Assembly (NCBI GenBank): GCA_947623455.1
Contig: OX392529.1
Span: 62,743,686-62,807,685, forward strand
Direction: 5' to 3'
DNA: 64,000 nucleotides
Source: Mimachlamys varia
Taxonomy: Eukaryota > Mollusca > Bivalvia > Pectinida > Pectinidae
Shown one piece after another: positions 34,056 to 44,193 of the stretch. The position numbers were made by a program, and so were the translations under genes. The notes below the pieces were generated by a model. The model ran no database searches and had not been told where the DNA came from. It saw only the letters and a list, made by a program, of their open reading frames with translations. Position 1 is the stretch's first letter. Each line of letters starts with the position of its first letter.

Positions 34056-34905
34056 TTCCAATCGTCAATGTAATTATTTGTGTTGATAAGTTGTCCGGGT
34101 GGTAAAACCCTTTGTTTTGGTTGTTTGTCCCCATGTCTAGTCATTGGTGCTAATATCTGCTTTAATATTGAAGCGGAGAGATATAAAATGTAAGGCGTTT
34201 CTAATCGTATATGTTTCATACACTGGGACCTGAGAATTTGTTATAGCTAGTTTTGGACCTTAACTAGGATGTTGAGAGTATTTTTAAGTTTAAACTTGCT
34301 CTAAACACCCTAGTTTAGGTCCAAAACTAGCTTAACAAATTATCAGGTTCCTGTGGTCTCATATGTACTTCTAAAGTATTGTTGTTGGAGATGGTTTTCG
34401 CTTTATTGATAAATAATATAACATCCGAAGAAAACAATAATGGAAAAACCTCTATTTGCACTCCTTTATCCCCACAGCAGGTGAATGAATCAGGCATTGA
34501 AATACCCGAGTAAAGAAATAATCACTACCTCTGTATCCCATGCTATACGTTGTAACTGTGGGGCAAAACCGTGACCATTTTTTGGCACTAGAATTTTGTT
34601 AGTTATGTAAAAAATCAATAAACAGTATCGCTCACCGGAGTTCAACCAGCTGTGTTATAATATATAGCCCAGATATCAATCATCGCCGTTAAATGTTAAC
34701 TTTGGCCGCAGTAATACATCTCCTGGTCCTTCAGTAACAAAAACACCGATATTTAAATAAAGTAGCAGATTAGCTGATTTATTTTTCAATGCGCTTTATT
34801 ACACACCCTTGGTATCAATCTTGTTTTAAAAGGTGAAATAGCTGGTTATTAAAGTTGGAATATTGGATCAGTGTCGGAAAATGAACTGCAATATACAATT
34901 TCAAG

Positions 34906-37252
34906 GATGTGTAAACATATTCAAAAATTGCAAAACGACTTTAACATTGATCTAATTGAGTAAGGAATGGAAGTAAGATATATTGATAAAAGCCTGACTG
35001 AGAAATTAAATATGTGAGCGATATGAAAAGATGTTGATAAGTATTTGTTAAGTGTCAATATCCATTACATAAAGAGATACTTCAGCACCACTTTAATTTG
35101 ACGGAAAGTTTGTTACATCGAATCATAATTGATTAGTATTTCGACCTTTGAGAAAAATATCAATATCAAGAATATCAAAACATAAACGAGGTCCAAAACG
35201 TTAAGCTTTGTGATATTAGAATTCATAAACTTTTATATAACTTTTTTACATGACATAGTAAAAACAAGATCACGAAAAACGTGTCAGGGGAGGTGACCAT
35301 ACACATTCCCTGACTAGGTACAGGCGAAAATTAGGCATAAGATAATACCCAAAACAAAGTTAGATGTGAACTCAATAGTTCAAGTATCGAATGCCATAAA
35401 ACATTGTGTATCGGAAGGCTGCAAATGTGATACCATCAAATCTACCAACCTACTTCTTGTTAACCTGCATTTAATGGAATAATAAAGAAGACATATTAAA
35501 GATTTTTATGAATGTGTGTCTAATGAATAATAAGGTAATTAAATAATGGGAAAAGTGGAAGAAAGTATTACTTCAATATTTGATAATACATAAAGGTGAA
35601 AGACTTTGAACTAAATGTGAAAATAATCTGATGGGGAAAATGGCAAAGGATATGTGAACATGTAGTACCTACCAGTGACTTATTAATTTTGTTCTATTTT
35701 CTGAGACATTGTAAATACATTATAAGGAATGTGTTCGTGCTGCTTGCAAAACGTACATTGTTTTAACTACCACATAAAATACATAAGTTACAGATATAAC
35801 AAATTGTAATGAACTAAATACATTAAAAACATATAACATGACAGTTATCTAAACGGGAAACTCGTGGGAGAGACGATCAAGAAACTAACATGCAACTCAA
35901 AGACGTAATTTGTTCGCATGCAATTATCGCTAAACGACTCATTTATAACAATTGAAATTTATGTTTGCTTTATTAATGTCTGATTGTTGTTACGGGGGGG
36001 GGGGGGGGGGGGGTCCACTTTTTATATAACAAAGAAAAGCATTGATAAAGGAAAACAATGGCAAATCAATCGTAGTCTATTCCATACTTAACCAACAGGT
36101 AAATTACCTTTCCATTAATGTTACACATATTTAATACTTATAATCATGTTGACCGACTCAAAACAAAAATGGAGTTTTGGACACTCATCTATAAAGGGGT
36201 GACATTAATACATGGTAAAACACGGTGAAAATTCCCATTAAAAAACTATTTATCTTAATATTTCGATTTATTTGTAAAGTGCAAAAGTATCACAAAATAA
36301 AATAGCAACTTTTTCTTAGCATATCAACACAATGACTAGAAAATATTCAAAAAATCTTTAATGCTGTATTATTATGGGTACGTTAAATATGATCAGGTTT
36401 CAGCTTTTATAACCCCACCTTAGATAGCAGGATTCACCAAAAATGTAAACACAGGTAAAACACAGGTAAATACACAGGTAAATACATGTAAATGATACCA
36501 ATAACACTAAGAAAGAGACTATAATCCTTCTAACAACATTCTTCTCCACGTGTGTGGTTTTTTTTTAGGTTGGGAGCGTAGAATACAGCCGTTGCAACGT
36601 GGACGTTTACTATATACAAAAATGTTTGTTTAACAGATAGTGAACAAATAATTCCCTGAAAGAATCACTTTCCTATTTGGATATCATTCTATTTTTTCGA
36701 AGCTAATAGATGCCAAAGTGAATCGGATGCCCATTAAGTCTCTCTCTTTTTCATACTTAATATGGGAAATGTTTGTTTGTGATAACGTTTATCTTCAAAT
36801 TTGAACTTAGAAGTGTCTGATACAACTTAAATTCTTTTAATGTTTGCGTTTTATTTAAGAACCAAGTGTTAGAAATATCAAGCTGAAATAGAAAAAGAAA
36901 ACTTGACGTATCTTTTCATGAGAATAAAAAAAAAGTGATACTGTGGTAGGAAGTGTAAAAATGCCCAATCTTGGTCACTGACAGTACAGACGTACAAGTA
37001 TCGTACTGACAAACAAAATGGCAACCTCTTAAATATGGGAAACCGACTTTACAAAACTTTCACTAAGCAAAAATATTCTTAGACTACCAAAACCATGAAA
37101 CAAAACAAAAATGTTGTACTTTACAAAAAATCGTCCTACAAAACTTGTCACCAAGTCAAGCGTTTGTATACCAATACCTAGCTTATGGTATAAAAAAATC
37201 AGAGAATACCAAAGCGTCAACAAACCAATAATTCGAAATAACTCTGACTTAC
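34906..37252. other. No gene recognised (possible intron)
   Basis: AT-rich DNA right after the foldback. It contains a 20-G homopolymer (35994-36013) and a short ACAGGTAAA-type repeat (36450-36490). The last bases of a Penelope-like tail (ATCAGAGAATACCAAAGCGT, minus orientation) lie at about 37198-37217. If the signal-peptide exon at 37253-37381 is real, this is the beginning of its first intron. Confidence 0.4.
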
Positions 37253-37381
37253 CAACTCCTCCAGCTGGATGTCTTTCCAGTCTTTGCCTGCCGCCCTGTT
37301 ACTGTACCTGGTGAGCCAGGCCTCTGACACACACACCGAAAACAGGATCGCCATAGCAAGGATAAAAGCGTGGTCCTTCAT
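37253..37381 (-). CDS. Candidate first coding exon of a secreted protein
   Basis: On the minus strand, ATG at 37379-37381 opens 43 codons ending exactly at a consensus donor (TTG, then GTAAGTCAG). Residues 4-20 (HAFILAMAILFSVCVSEA) form a textbook signal peptide, with likely cleavage after SEA near residue 21. The remainder, WLTRYSNRAAGKDWKD to LEEL, is polar and could be a propeptide or mature N-terminus. The exon ends in phase 0. Signal peptide plus perfect donor at the right place is stronger evidence than length alone, but no second exon was found downstream (below 37253). The retroelement tail and foldback lie just beyond. I do not recognise the family. Confidence 0.5.
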
Positions 37382-37785
37382 ATTCACAAATAAGACCTTT
37401 TCTCCTGAGGGAATGTCCGATTCCGGTAACTCGAACTAAAACTATCCCGCCTGTTTTTTTTTTGTTTTGTTCCTGGCTGTAAGACAGAATTCAGTCTATT
37501 AGTTGCTTTCCTCTACCTCTAATTTGGTTCATCAACAGAAGTCAGCCGTAAATGTAAGTATCCCATAAGAGGGGGTAAATAGGCATCGACTGTCTTCGTG
37601 TCGAACTCTTACTCTCTTTAGAACTATAATAAAAATCATGGACCTCGTCTCCTGGTAATGACCAAGCGTCTATTAAGTCAGATTGTGCGTCGAAATTATT
37701 GGCCAATAAGAGGCCAGCGTCACAAAGTAATCAATATCCAAGTAGCACACTATGAGCAATAGAACATTGCCAGGGAGGATCTCTA
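37382..37785 (-). promoter_or_regulatory. Upstream region of the signal-peptide exon
   Basis: On the minus strand upstream of the ATG there is a palindromic CCAAT element (ATTGGCCAAT, complement of about 37699-37708), about 320 bp from the ATG, and an AT-rich TTTTTATTATAG stretch closer in (about 37625-37636). No canonical TATAAA. Promoter function is inferred from position only. Confidence 0.25.
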
Positions 37786-38045
37786 TACAAGCGTATTTAG
37801 GCGGAGCTCTTGCAGCGCAAATTCTTATACCGGCGTATTTAGGCGGAGCTCTGTCAGCGCGAATCCCTATACCGGCGTATTTAGGCGGAGCTCTCAAAGC
37901 GCGAATCCCTATACCAGCGTATTTAGGCGGAGCTCTGTCAGCGCGAATCCCTATACCGGTGTATTTAGGCGGAGCTCTGTCAGGGCGAATCCCTATACCG
38001 GTGTATTTAGGCGGAGCTCTGTCAGGGCGAATCCCTAAACAGGAG
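37786..38045. repeat. 42-bp minisatellite, 6 units
   Basis: The unit contains GTATTTAGGCGGAGCTCTGT then CAGCGCGAATCCCTATACC. Because 42 is a multiple of 3, frames stay open on both strands (plus 37752-38111, minus 37673-38095). The plus frame repeats YLGGALSARIPIPA and the minus frame RADRAPPKYAGIGI. Neither has a signal peptide or known motif, so I treat it as a satellite. It sits about 400 bp upstream of the secreted-protein exon. Confidence 0.85.
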
Positions 38046-38804
38046 AAGCTCTGTTTGCCTTTGGTTTCTATACGAGAACTGCACCGCGAATCCATCCATG
38101 TATTCCATTAAAATCTGTTTATTTTGTTTTGTTTTACCCGTGTGAGTAGGCGGTATAGTTGATATGTAGATGATCAAAGAATGAGGAATGGCAAACATGT
38201 CATGTTGTTCTACATCATATTAAATAGTAACGAATTTTCAAATTTTCAAAAGTGATTTACAAACTGAATTAACAACTTTTAAAGTGAATTCCACCTCTCC
38301 CCTCTTATTTCTTGGACTACAGGCGTAAGATTAACGCTAAATGAGATCATGAATATTCATGGTTATCCTCTCAGCTGACTCGAACCACAGAGCATGGTTT
38401 TTTTGTGACTTACCGTTAGCTCTCTGTGGTTGACGTCAAACATTAATCTGAGACTATTAAAGACGTATTATTCTACTTCACTGACTGGCACCGACTTCCG
38501 ATTGGCTCCTGCTCTGGTGCATGCTGGGTCCAACTTTCCATCTCTGTTAATTTAAGTCTATACCTCTAAAGAGTATTATATTGTGTCCCCGAGTGGGGTA
38601 TGGTAAATACTCTATCCTATATTGGTTACAAAAGTATTCACACTTGCATATTCTTGCCCATTGCAGATCTGATATAAGTTGGCCATATCTTCTCTATCCG
38701 TTATATATTCCTAACCTCCATTAACTTTCTTCATACCCAATGTTATAAATGGGGAATCAGCTTAGTGACACGACGCGGAACGTTGTCCAGTGTTTGTACT
38801 GTCT
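38046..38804. other. Promoter-like mixed region, no gene
   Basis: Contains the perfect palindrome ATGAATATTCAT (about 38349-38360) and, 140 bp on, GATTGGCTCC (a reverse CCAAT box) followed by GTGCATGCTGGGTCC, all in a locally less AT-rich stretch (38.30-38.55 kb). These are promoter-like words, but no exon could be attached to them. Confidence 0.25.
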
Positions 38805-39027
38805 TTGTTTATTTGGTTTATTTTGTTTCACGTCTTATTTACAGGCTGGTTTATTATAGGACGTGCCAGGTATTTTGAGGTGGATGAAAGCCTGGGTACC
38901 CAGAGAAAAGCCACCGACCTATAATCAGTATCTAGCAACTTCCCCGCGTGGTGTTTAGAACTCGAAACCCAGAGGTGGAGGGCAAGTGGTAGAATATCGG
39001 GACACCTTAACCACTCGGGCACTTTGT
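38805..39027 (-). mobile_element. tRNA-derived SINE, complete-looking
   Basis: Minus strand from about 39027: GTGCCCGAGTGGTTAAGG (A box), GGGTTTCGAGTTC (B box), then the central domain GGCTTTTCTCTGGGTACCC with GGCTTTCATCCACC, CCTGGCACGTCC and a tail of AATAAAC-type words. Head, central domain and tail are in the usual order. It is not a functional tRNA gene: the acceptor stem does not close. It resembles mollusc SINEs with a Leu/Ser-like head by memory. Confidence 0.75.
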
Positions 39028-39099
39028 TGATATGGAAAACCAAACAGATATACAAATGAGGTGACCAACGACTAGATCAGACCGAGGAACACTCCCTCA

Positions 39100-40065
39100 T
39101 TTTCTGATCAATTTTCAGCACCCCATTCAAAAAATGCTTCGTCTATCAAATAATTTGATTTTCTCATCCTGTAAGTTACAATACCGCATATCATTATTAA
39201 AGTTTTCTATTAAAGGTAGACGATAATATGTATTTATGGTTGTGAACTATCTTGGAACATACTTAGGAGTTATGAGGAAGATATCGTATGAATGAATGAA
39301 TTTCTAGTCGACAATATTTTTGTTGAGTATTGAGGAAAGGTTTTCCAGCAGACCCACGGGAACAAACTGTGCTCACTTGGTTTTGTTTTCATACAAGGTT
39401 GAAGTTGTAAAAGATTATCAGAACGGGTAACAAAAACCTTGCCAAATGTTTTAATTTCAGTTTCAGATATATAAACAATATATTGTCAATAAACAACAAG
39501 TATATTTGCTGACAAAACAAACATCAGATATTTACATAAACTTAAGACACACGGATTAAAAAGATTTTCTTGTATTCTTGAAGATTGACATTTTTGAATA
39601 TGCTCATTAGTGTGTTTACTTGTTGTGATTGAGAATGATGACTCGGTTCTCACTTTAAACATGACGACTTCGAATTTTCGATCGTGAATGTTCCCTTTCT
39701 TGTTAGTGACATCCCTTCTTTTCCAATCTGAATTGTTTACATGTCGCAGTTAATTCGTTATTCTATGGCTTGCTCTAATTATTGAGTTTTTTTGGATAGA
39801 TATCGGCTGCTGACGAACAAACTTACGGCATAGGGATTCGAGAGATGCCAGCTAATAAAGACTATGAGCTTTTAAAAGTCGCCATCTTGGTATCATTTGC
39901 ATCCGTGTGTGATATAAAGATGAACGTTTCGAAATATGCTCGTTAGTATGTCTACTTGTGACTGATGATGATGGCAAAGTTCTCGTGTGGAGGATATGAC
40001 ATCGACTTGGATGTGGCCTAGTTTTTACATGACGGATGTCGTCGATAGATCAATGTAAGAACCGA
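39100..40065 (+). pseudogene. Penelope-like reverse transcriptase, degraded copy
   Basis: In order: TTTGATTTTCTCATCCTGTA (motif A region), TTTCTAGTCGACAATATTTT (FLVDNIFVE block), CCACGGGAACAAACTGTGCT (motif B), AAAAACCTTGCCAAATGTTT, and a gap near 39520-39580. The tail then runs from ATGTCGCAGTTAATTCGTTA to GACGGATGTCGTCGATAGAT. Many indels, no frame over 60 codons. The part beyond 39690 also belongs to the large inverted repeat. Confidence 0.65.
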
Positions 40066-40208
40066 ATAATTTCCCGAGCAGAACAAAATACTGATGTTAC
40101 TCCTTATCTAGGTGGTTAGCTTTGATTAATGGGGACGTAAGTAGGACTGATCTTTACAGCTGAAAGATGTGCCTTATTTTGTTATAGGTAGTATATATTT
40201 GTATAAAT

Positions 40209-40255
40209 GGCGGATGACAATATATATTTTTTATATATTGTCATTTTGGCGGATA
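40209..40255. repeat. AT palindrome with ATCCGCC ends
   Basis: TGGCGGATGACAATATATAT faces ATATATTGTCATTTTGGCGG across a short A/T centre. Its mirror in the other arm lies at about 42540-42590. It could be a MITE terminus or a cruciform-forming site. Confidence 0.6.
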
Positions 40256-40612
40256 ATTCTTTTCGTCCGCTCACCTTTGCTTATATTTTATTGTGGATTG
40301 TGAAATCATAACAAAATTTAAACAAATTTAATCACAAATTGGATTATAACAAGTATTCAACTATACTCAAATATTCAGAATTTAAATCAAACGTCCACTT
40401 CTCAAAAACTGAGCCAATTTATCGCCACTCAACTGTTTTGGTTTCTTATTTTGCATTTGTGTCTTATTTAATTATACAATGAAGCAAACAGAGCTTCACA
40501 GCATGGAGATGGTATATAAAAATCGGTATTGTGCGGAGGGTCAGCACTTTGTTAAATGGAACATCATGGATAAAAATAATTCTATGGTGATTTACAGAAT
40601 AAGCAAAAGTAG

Positions 40613-41954
40613 CATTGGAGTATATTTCCCTGTGTGAACGTGTAGATACAATATACTTTCCCCTTCATCTACACTGACTTTGAGATTAGGAACATTTCAT
40701 GTCTATCTATCTCCCTATTTGTAAACTCGCTGCTGTCATAGGCCGTTCCAGCTCTGGGTGTATCATACAAAATTGACATATTCAAGCAATAAGCAGTACT
40801 GTTAAAATAAACAATATGTCTACATTTTGGAAGGATGCCAAGTGGCAGTGAACCGAACTGGCTCTGCTTTCTACTAAAATGTAACCCGGCCGTTGCTGAT
40901 AATCATCTTTGCAAATATTTGTGTATTTGGCTTACCTCATTGCCTTGGGCAAAATTATTGTTTCGCTAAAATTGTTATTTAAGACATTTGACTGTGACAA
41001 TATTTACCGCCTAAAGGGGCACAAATAGAAACACCTACATCTTTCCTTACTTGTAAATGTTTCCGCATTTCACACTATTTAACCAAAGAAATTGAATATA
41101 TCTAAAATATCCGGCTATTTTCATTTAGTGTTGTTTAAATAAAGCACAATGCAATAGTTTTAATAAAAAATGATGAAAAAGAGAATTTACTAGATTGTAT
41201 GAGATGGGTGGAATACACGGTAGGTCGCTATGGTTGCCATTATCAAGTTTTACAAAGAGGCTATGTCCTAACATAGTTCGATCGGAAGTTTAAAGATTTC
41301 CGTTTCGGCTTGTCTAAGTCAGACATATCATTACTCCTACACTACGAAGAAGATGGACGATTACAAGAAAGCATGAGGCGAAAAAGTCCTTAAAATATTT
41401 ACAAATCTTTTTATTGATGTTTCTTTGCGTCAGGCATTATAATTATTCCCCCCACGAGATTTTTTTCCAAACACGAGATTTATACCTTACGTGTCAAATT
41501 GTAACTAATCTTGTCTACCTAGTCCAGGGTAATTGACACAGTAAGTGCCGTACCCTAGCAGGTCCATAATTTTAGCTATTCCTGCGCGGGTCGAGGTAAT
41601 GATCTCCGCCAGTGTTATGGGAGTTTGTGTTATTGATTGTATGGCAAAAGAAGTTATCAGACAGATTGAAGACGGCCAATGGCGAGCAACACCAGAGAAC
41701 CACAACAGTTAATGTCAAAAGTGAAAGTGATTACTGATACGGTATTGAACATTAATCAAATATCGTTTATGTTAGACGGATACTAACGATACTAGTTCTG
41801 GAACTTTCAAAACTTTTGGGTGAATTTATTTGAAGCGAAAAAGGTGCACTTAAACTTGCATAAAACGTAACAAGTGAGCTATATAAAGCTGGAACAAACA
41901 CTCCTATGGATGACACGAACAGTATAAAGTTGGTTGTGTTATTAAAACTAATCA
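40613..41954. other. Spacer of the second inverted repeat, no gene
   Basis: AT-rich DNA. The minus frame at 41505-41705 (66 codons) lies in a slightly richer block (41.50-41.70 kb) but shows no motif or splice context. Confidence 0.4.
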
Positions 41955-42186
41955 GAGAATACAGAATTAAGCGTCTACAAAATATAACCATAACTCAATA
42001 TCAATTACAGTAGGGGAAAATATGAACAAAGGGAAGATTTACATTGAGACCCTGGAACAATCAATAATACCAGGTGTTCCGGAAGAGTAAGCGTCTTCTG
42101 CTTCGTCGACGACACTCGACATGTAAATCTTGGTCACATCCAAGTCAATGTAACGTCCTGTAAGAGAGAACATTGGCATCACTATC
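41955..42186 (-). pseudogene. Penelope-like 3' tail fragment, inverted
   Basis: Minus strand: TTGACTTGGATGTGACCAAG, GTCGACGAAGCAGAAGACGC, TTACTCTTCCGGAACACCTG and CCCTTTGTTCATATTTTCCC, ending TTCTGTATTCTCTGATTAG. It directly abuts the right arm of the inverted repeat. Confidence 0.6.
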
Positions 42187-42739
42187 AGTACTTTTGCTTA
42201 TAATGTAAATCATCATAGAATTATTTTTATCCATGATGTTCCATATAACAAAGTACTGACCCTCCTCACAATATCCATTTTCATATACCATCTCCATGCT
42301 GTGAAGCTCCGTTTGCTTCATTGTATAAGACACAAATGCAAAATAAAAACCAAAACAAATGAGTGGCGATAAATTGGCCCACTTCTTGAGAAGTGGACGT
42401 TTTATTTAAATTTTGAATATTTTAATATAGTTGAATACTTGTTATAATCCAATTTGTGATTAAATTTGTTAAAATTTTGTTATAATTTCACAATCCACAA
42501 TAAAATATAAGCAAAGGTGAGCGGACGAAAAAGAATTATCCGCCAAAATGACAATATATAAAAAATATATATTTTCATCCGCCATTTATACAAATATATA
42601 CTACCTATAACAAAAATAAGGCACATCTTTTAGCTGTAAAGATCAGTCTGACTTACAACCCCATTAATCAAAACTAACCACCTAGATAAGGAGTAACATC
42701 AGTATTTTGTTCTATTCGGAAATTATTCGGTTCTTACAT

Positions 42740-43110
42740 TGAACACATTATCTATCGACGACATCCGTCTTGTAAAAACTAGGCCACATCCAAGTCGATG
42801 TCATATCCTCCACACGAGAACGTTGCCATCACCATCAGTCACAAGTAGACATACTAACGAGCATATTCCGAAACGTTCATCTTCATATCACACACGGATA
42901 CAAATGAGACCAAGATGGCGACTATTAAAAGTTCATTGTCTTCATCAACTTGCAACTCTCGATTCTGTATGCCGTATAAATTTGTTCGTCAGCAGCCTAC
43001 GAATGTCATAGAAATCTCAATAGTTAGAGCAAGCCATAGAATAACGAATTAACTGCGACATGTTAACAACAAAGATTAGAGAAGGGATGTCGCTATCAAG
43101 AAAGGGAAAG
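42740..43110 (-). pseudogene. Penelope-like 3' tail fragment, inverted (right-arm copy)
   Basis: Mirror of about 39690-40065: ATGTCGCAGTTAATTCGTTA, TTCTATGGCTTGCTCTAACT, GCTGCTGACGAACAAAT, AGTCGCCATCTTGGTCTCAT and GATGTCATATCC are all present in complement. The plus-strand 90-codon frame here is antisense to it. Confidence 0.65.
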
Positions 43111-43119
43111 TCATAAAAC

Positions 43120-43520
43120 ATTGCTCTTGAACTACAGATTTGGTGAGCAGTGTTGAGAACAATTAAACAGTGTTCCTGAACTACAGAGTTGGTTAGCAGT
43201 GTTGAGAACCATTAAACAGTGTTCCTGAACTACAAACTTGGCGAATCGCGTTCAGAATCATTAAACAGTGCTCCTGAACTAAAAACTTGGTGAGCCGTGT
43301 TGAGAAGCATTAAATAGTGTTCCTGAACTACAGATTTGCTGAGCCGTGTTCAGAATCATTAAACGGTGCTCCTGAACTACAAACTTGGCGGACCGCGTTC
43401 AGAATCATTAAACAAGGCTCCTGAACTACCAACTTGGCGGACCGCGTTCAGAATCATTAAACAGAGTTCATCAACTTATAGATTTTGTGAGCAGTGTTCA
43501 GAATTATTTGAAAGTTACAT
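43120..43520. repeat. 50-bp minisatellite, about 8 units
   Basis: The unit contains GTTCCTGAACTACAAACTTG followed by GTGAGCCGTGTTCAGAATCA and TTAAACAGT, spaced 50 bp. Diverged units continue weakly to about 43660 (AGAATCATTTAGTGTCTT, AGAATCGATATATAATGTCTT). Confidence 0.85.
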
Positions 43521-44193
43521 TATACCTTAGCTACACTTATTGACTTATTGAGCAATTTGAAGAATCATTTAGTGTCTTCAAACTAAAGACTGGTGGGCTA
43601 TATTTAGAATCGATATATAATGTCTTGGAACTAGAGACATGAAGAGCTAAATTTAGAATCAATAGTACAAAAATCAAATTGAGGGAGGCGCTTATACCAA
43701 TCTATTTTGTCAATAGGGCAAATTACCGCTCCTTAATTTATAGCTGCAAACATTAAGGATCTTCCAGGACGTCGCGTGCATGTCATTAATGACTAGCCAA
43801 AAATACGTGTGTAATTACAATGGTTAAAACACGCATATAAACGTGGTGAGCTGCAATGGTACTAACCACATCACAGGCTAGCTCTACTCCAACTATTTAC
43901 TGGGGAGTTGGCATTCCGATTCAAATTACCTTCCTTAATTTCACGATGGTATTGATTGGGACAGAGCGACATCACTCCTATCCTCGAGAAGTGTCTAAGT
44001 TTTCTTGTTACAACAAACTCTATCCTGTGTCGCCCACACAGCTTAACATGAAATAGGTCCATGTCCTATTGACTCAACGGTTCTCTAAATCAAACATTAC
44101 GTTATAAAATGTGTCGAATATAGCATGGCATGGTTGAGTAAGTAACAAGTTCTGATTTTGTTTGGTTTGGTTTGATTGATTTCACGTCCACCA
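43521..44193. other. No gene; SINE-tail trace at the end
   Basis: Unremarkable DNA apart from TTTGTTTGGTTTGGTTTGAT and TGATTTCACGTCC at 44158-44190. This looks like the reversed tail of the SINE family at 38805-39027 and touches the start of the next array. Confidence 0.4.

Larger units (their letters stand above)
28654..34905. repeat. 6.25-kb foldback structure (large inverted repeat with spacer)
   Basis: The left arm (28654-31093) and right arm (33001-34905) are inverse copies. The outer end reads CCTTGAAATTGTATATTGCA on the left and its complement at the right. The arms carry, in mirror order, a GCGCTTTATT / CACACCCTTGG segment, a CTCCGGTGAG segment, a CTAGTTTTGG hairpin, a Penelope-like tail and a 31-bp tandem repeat. 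The inner limit is GCATGTTTTGCACACGGCTC. The spacer (31094-33000) is mostly another tandem array. Arm length is about 1.75 kb once a later LINE insertion on the left is removed. No target duplication or transposase is visible. It may be a foldback transposon or a palindromic duplication. Confidence 0.85.
39690..43110. repeat. Second large inverted repeat (arms about 0.92 kb)
   Basis: The left arm 39690-40612 and right arm 42186-43110 are inverse copies over nearly their whole length. Shared blocks include TTCCCTTTCTTG, a Penelope-like tail, TCCTTATCTAGGTGGTTAG, AGGTAGTATATATTTGTATA, GGTGAGCGGACGAAA(complement) and AAGCAAACAGAGCTTCACAG. The inner third encodes in both arms a short frame starting MKQTELHSMEMVY (right arm: minus 42145-42333), interrupted by no stop for about 40 residues, of unknown origin. 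The spacer is 1.57 kb. Confidence 0.85.

Noticed and set aside
35380..35450. Second exon for the signal-peptide gene after CACATTTGCAG (minus)
   Set aside because: An acceptor is present, but every phase meets a stop within about 15 codons and the peptides look random.
35994..36013. 20-G run as a regulatory G-quadruplex
   Set aside because: A single uninterrupted homopolymer is more likely a simple repeat or sequencing artefact; nothing around it suggests function.
37673..38111. 119- and 140-codon ORFs on opposite strands
   Set aside because: They follow from six units of a 42-bp repeat. The minus frame crosses unrelated flank and has no recognised motif.
38950..39027. tRNA gene
   Set aside because: A and B boxes are present but the acceptor stem does not pair, and the sequence continues into a SINE central domain and tail.
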